A stretch of DNA of 64,000 nucleotides from Sipunculus nudus (taxonomy: Eukaryota; Annelida; Sipuncula; Golfingiida; Sipunculidae): assembly GCA_026874595.1 (NCBI GenBank), contig CM049313.1, positions 51,075,659-51,139,658 of the forward strand, in the 5' to 3' direction. A program made the translations under genes and the position numbers. Every line of letters starts with the position of its first letter. The stretch's first letter is position 1. Below are positions 62,579 through 64,000 of this stretch, one piece after another. The notes below the pieces were generated by a model, which made no database searches, had not been told where the DNA came from, and worked only from the letters and a program-made list of their open reading frames with translations.

Positions 62579-62632
<54 letters not shown>

Positions 62633-63979
62633 TCAAGCAAAGATATTTTATATAACCCATGTTACACTACCGTCTGCGACTGATATTAAATGCTTTAACT
62701 GTTAAGCATTTTTTAAACAGTCTTAGTACTTACATTTTATGCAATATAGTCTTTTCTCTTATATAAGATGGTTTTATTTATATCAAAATAAGGATAGCAT
62801 GTGGGAAAATGTCATATTGTGTATATATTTGGGTATACACCGGTAACTTGGCTTTGGTTACACGTTGGCGTGAACGATGTAATGAATTTCGTGATAGTTG
62901 ACAAATAACAATTATGACATATTACCAAACCAGCTGAAAATTGTTATTTAAAGTAAACACCTCCTATTTAATAATGAGAAATTACAATTGCACACGAGTT
63001 AAAAGCCTTACAATGAAACCTACTATTTTTTTAACCAGACCATCACCGATTCCATTATCTGAAGACGTTGCATTGTGGGACAGTCCTAGTGTTTTCCTGG
63101 AAAACACGCGCTCTTACACGCTTGAGGTATACGATGAAGTTCTTCCGATGATGTATAAACTACCTGTACCACAAGGAGGGCCAGCCAATCCCGAAGCTTC
63201 TCTTAATGTAACACACTGCGTCCACATTTATCTTCCTTTTTAGCTGCTTTAACTGTAAGACAAAGCGGCCCATTTTATCCTGTCGTTGCTTAACCTGTCC
63301 CGGTTTACCAAGAATTCACGTTAACTGTGAGACACTGCGTCTAGGTGCATCCTGTAGCTGCCTTAATTAATTTTGAGACAGTGCGTCCAGGTGCATCCTG
63401 AAGCTGCCTTAACTGTAAGACAATGCCTATAATTTTATCTCTTTCGTTGTGTAAACCTGTGTTACACTTTGTCCCGATTTACCAAGAACTCACGTTAACT
63501 GTGAGACACTGCGTCTAGGTACATCCTGTGTTTGCCTTAAGCCTCGGTCACAACCTGCGGCGTCAGCAGGGTTAGCTTATTTTACCGTGAAATTACCGTG
63601 AGAATGAGGAAGACACCGTGCCGTTCCCGCACGTCGGCCATATAAGCATTCTTGCGGTTTAAAAAAACCGAAAGGTGATCTACGGTGTGCTGTTGCTGCA
63701 GCCAGTTGTGACCGAGGCGTAAATATATCTGCGGTCCCAAAAACCGTGCGGTACTCTATGTTGTGCGGTGACCGCAGTGGGTTGTGACCGAGGCTTTACC
63801 TGTGAGACATTGCGTCCAGGTGAATCCTAAAACTGCCTTACCTGTTAGACACCGAGTTCCGGTCCATCCTGCAAGGCAGCCACCATCGGGACATGTCCCG
63901 TCCCTCGCATCACAGGTTCCATTGTTACAACTGCCGCATTTCTGTGTACAGTCCCGACCCCAAAACCCTTCAGGGCACA
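56440..63979 (-). CDS. Multiple EGF-like domain protein, Draper/MEGF10-type, 3' part
   Basis: Six exons each encode one cysteine-rich EGF/laminin-like repeat of 44-46 residues (63842-63979, 62283-62414, 61460-61597, 60091-60225, 59551-59688, 58958-59095). A terminal exon follows (56440-56681). Every intron is phase 1, so exons join in frame in any number. Repeats follow C-x-G-x-W/Y-G-x-x-C-x-x-x-C-G-x-C...C...G-x-C...C...G-x-x-C with eight cysteines, as in MEGF10/Draper and SCARF-type extracellular proteins. The C-terminus has a furin-like RFKR site, a sequon and a hydrophobic tail. Such proteins act at the cell surface in recognition or adhesion; the ligand here is unknown. The 5' end lies beyond the window. 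No long cytoplasmic tail with ITAM/NPXY motifs is present, unlike Draper/MEGF10. Confidence 0.9.
57400..58725 (-). repeat. Tandem array, ~335-bp unit, about 3.7 copies
   Basis: CAAAAATAGAGAAAAAA recurs near 57402, 57740, 58077 and 58405. Between these are shared GGTGGC.CCACCAGTCTG, TAGCTTGAAGGATATGGG, CAGAGACCTAATTTCAGG, AAGAATGAAGATTCTAGG and TTACGATTTGTGCC blocks. The array ends in a GACAGACG run and CTTACAGTCAGCTGAGCTAA. It is the inverted-orientation relative of the family at 11055, 14440 and 17798. It lies in the last intron of the EGF-repeat gene. Confidence 0.85.
58958..59095 (-). CDS. EGF-repeat gene, EGF exon 6 of those visible
   Basis: 138 nt, phase 1-1; acceptor CTTTATAG, donor C|GTAAGT. 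Encodes [17 protein letters not shown] to [12 protein letters not shown]. Confidence 0.9.
59551..59688 (-). CDS. EGF-repeat gene, EGF exon 5 of those visible
   Basis: 138 nt, phase 1-1; acceptor TTTTTCAG, donor A|GTAAGG. Encodes [17 protein letters not shown] to [15 protein letters not shown] sequon. Confidence 0.9.
60091..60225 (-). CDS. EGF-repeat gene, EGF exon 4 of those visible
   Basis: 135 nt, phase 1-1; acceptor GTATGTAG, donor G|GTTCGT. Encodes [17 protein letters not shown] to [12 protein letters not shown]. Confidence 0.9.
60249..60338. repeat. Composite (TA)n-(GA)n microsatellite
   Basis: TA for about 52 bp then GA for about 38 bp, just upstream (5' in the minus-strand gene) of the exon at 60091-60225. 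Confidence 0.95.
60339..61459. other. Intron of the EGF-repeat gene
   Basis: No EGF-like exon or other coding signal found between these exons. Confidence 0.6.
61460..61597 (-). CDS. EGF-repeat gene, EGF exon 3 of those visible
   Basis: 138 nt, phase 1-1; acceptor TCAAACAG, donor C|GTATGT. Encodes [17 protein letters not shown] to [15 protein letters not shown] sequon. Confidence 0.9.
62283..62414 (-). CDS. EGF-repeat gene, EGF exon 2 of those visible
   Basis: 132 nt, phase 1-1; acceptor AATCACAG, donor G|GTCAGT. Encodes [17 protein letters not shown] to [15 protein letters not shown] sequon. Confidence 0.9.
62438..62521. repeat. (TA)n microsatellite
   Basis: TA tract with one break; a second tract lies at 62580-62628. 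Between them is 58 bp of unique sequence. Confidence 0.95.
63208..63880 (-). repeat. 42-bp tandem amplification of the 3' end of an EGF exon and its splice donor
   Basis: In plus orientation each unit resembles TTAACTGTGAGACACTGCGTC plus AGGTGCATCCTGTAGCTGCC. Units start at about 63208, 63249, 63321, 63365, 63410, 63495 and 63796, and the last is the true exon end at 63838-63880. On the minus strand the unit encodes the last residues of an EGF repeat (…[10 protein letters not shown]) and the donor GTAA. Units near 63249-63320 and 63410-63494 also share CCCGRTTTACCAAGAA and TCACG, a second-level duplication. Confidence 0.85.
63540..63795. mobile_element. MITE with AGCCTCGGTCACAACC ends and TTA duplication
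   Basis: Starts AGCCTCGGTCACAACCTGCGG and ends CCGCAGTGGGTTGTGACCGAGGCT, with perfect 16-bp outer repeats. Flanked by TTA at 63537-63539 and 63796-63798. Removing it restores the continuous repeat unit TGCCTTACCTGTGAG. An internal GTTGTGACCGAGGCG at 63704-63718 suggests a partial internal duplication. A 3-bp TTA duplication is typical of PIF/Harbinger-type MITEs. Confidence 0.85.
63842..63979 (-). CDS. EGF-repeat gene, EGF exon 1 of those visible
   Basis: 138 nt, phase 1-1; acceptor CTGTTGCAG, donor G|GTAAGG. Encodes [17 protein letters not shown] to [14 protein letters not shown] duplicated exon end with its own donor (63800|63799) follows in frame, so a version 14 residues longer is possible. 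Confidence 0.9.
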
Positions 63980-64000
63980 CTGCAACAGGTGTTTTTCGTA

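Noticed and set aside
62330-62683. Tyr-Ile repeat protein
   Set aside because: Generated by (TA)n tracts; its first part is the antisense of an EGF exon.
63208-63880. CRISPR-like array
   Set aside because: The units are contiguous with no unique spacers, derive from an exon end, and lie in an intron of an animal gene.

Overview
This window is AT-rich animal DNA dominated by non-coding and repetitive sequence. Introns have GT/AG borders, and there are long (TA)n and (GA)n tracts, LINE and SINE remnants and several kinds of inverted-repeat DNA transposons. Small genes with introns of 0.1-2 kb, an EF-hand protein of the invertebrate sarcoplasmic calcium-binding type, and a Draper/MEGF10-like multi-EGF gene would suit a lophotrochozoan such as a mollusc. 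That placement is inference; no taxonomic marker is present.

Four protein-coding loci can be supported. (1) 7628-13254, plus strand: a six-exon gene whose exons join in frame to 410 residues, an unidentified multi-pass membrane protein. (2) 27264-29869, plus: a two-exon gene for a basic 110-residue protein of unknown function. (3) about 41438-45925, plus: a seven-exon EF-hand protein with one extra G in exon 5 that breaks the frame. (4) 63979-56440, minus, entering from beyond the right edge: six one-exon EGF-like repeats, all phase 1-1, then a terminal exon with a furin-like site and a hydrophobic C-terminal tail.

Between the genes lie the following. 1.6-4.5 kb: a 2.85-kb element with about 800-bp inverted arms full of GCTGATCAGC palindromes and a perfect 9-bp target duplication. 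5.4-5.9 kb: a possible hAT-like MITE. 14.4-19.0 kb: a hAT-like element with a perfect 8-bp duplication, nested in an older hAT-like element, nested in a roughly 150-bp tandem repeat. 22.1-22.5 kb: a minisatellite. 26.3-27.1 kb: a pogo/Tigger-like MITE just upstream of gene 2. 31.6-34.9 kb: a minus-strand LINE split by about 2 kb of nested insertions including a tRNA-derived SINE. 35.8-38.9 kb: a decayed plus-strand CR1/L2-like LINE. 39.7-40.3 kb: an inverted-repeat element. 45.3 kb: a hairpin MITE in the last EF-hand intron. 48.3 kb: a second SINE copy. 53.2-53.6 kb: a hAT MITE. 57.4-58.7 kb: a roughly 335-bp tandem array inside an EGF-gene intron. 63.2-63.9 kb: a 42-bp tandem amplification of the 3' end of an EGF exon with its splice donor, into which a MITE with a TTA duplication has inserted.

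The genes show no sign of working together. The most unusual signals are the EGF exon-end amplification with a MITE at a duplicated splice donor, the long-armed 9-bp-TSD element, the nested hAT insertions and the single-base frameshift in the EF-hand gene. I found no CRISPR array, rRNA, functional tRNA or intact transposase/reverse-transcriptase gene.
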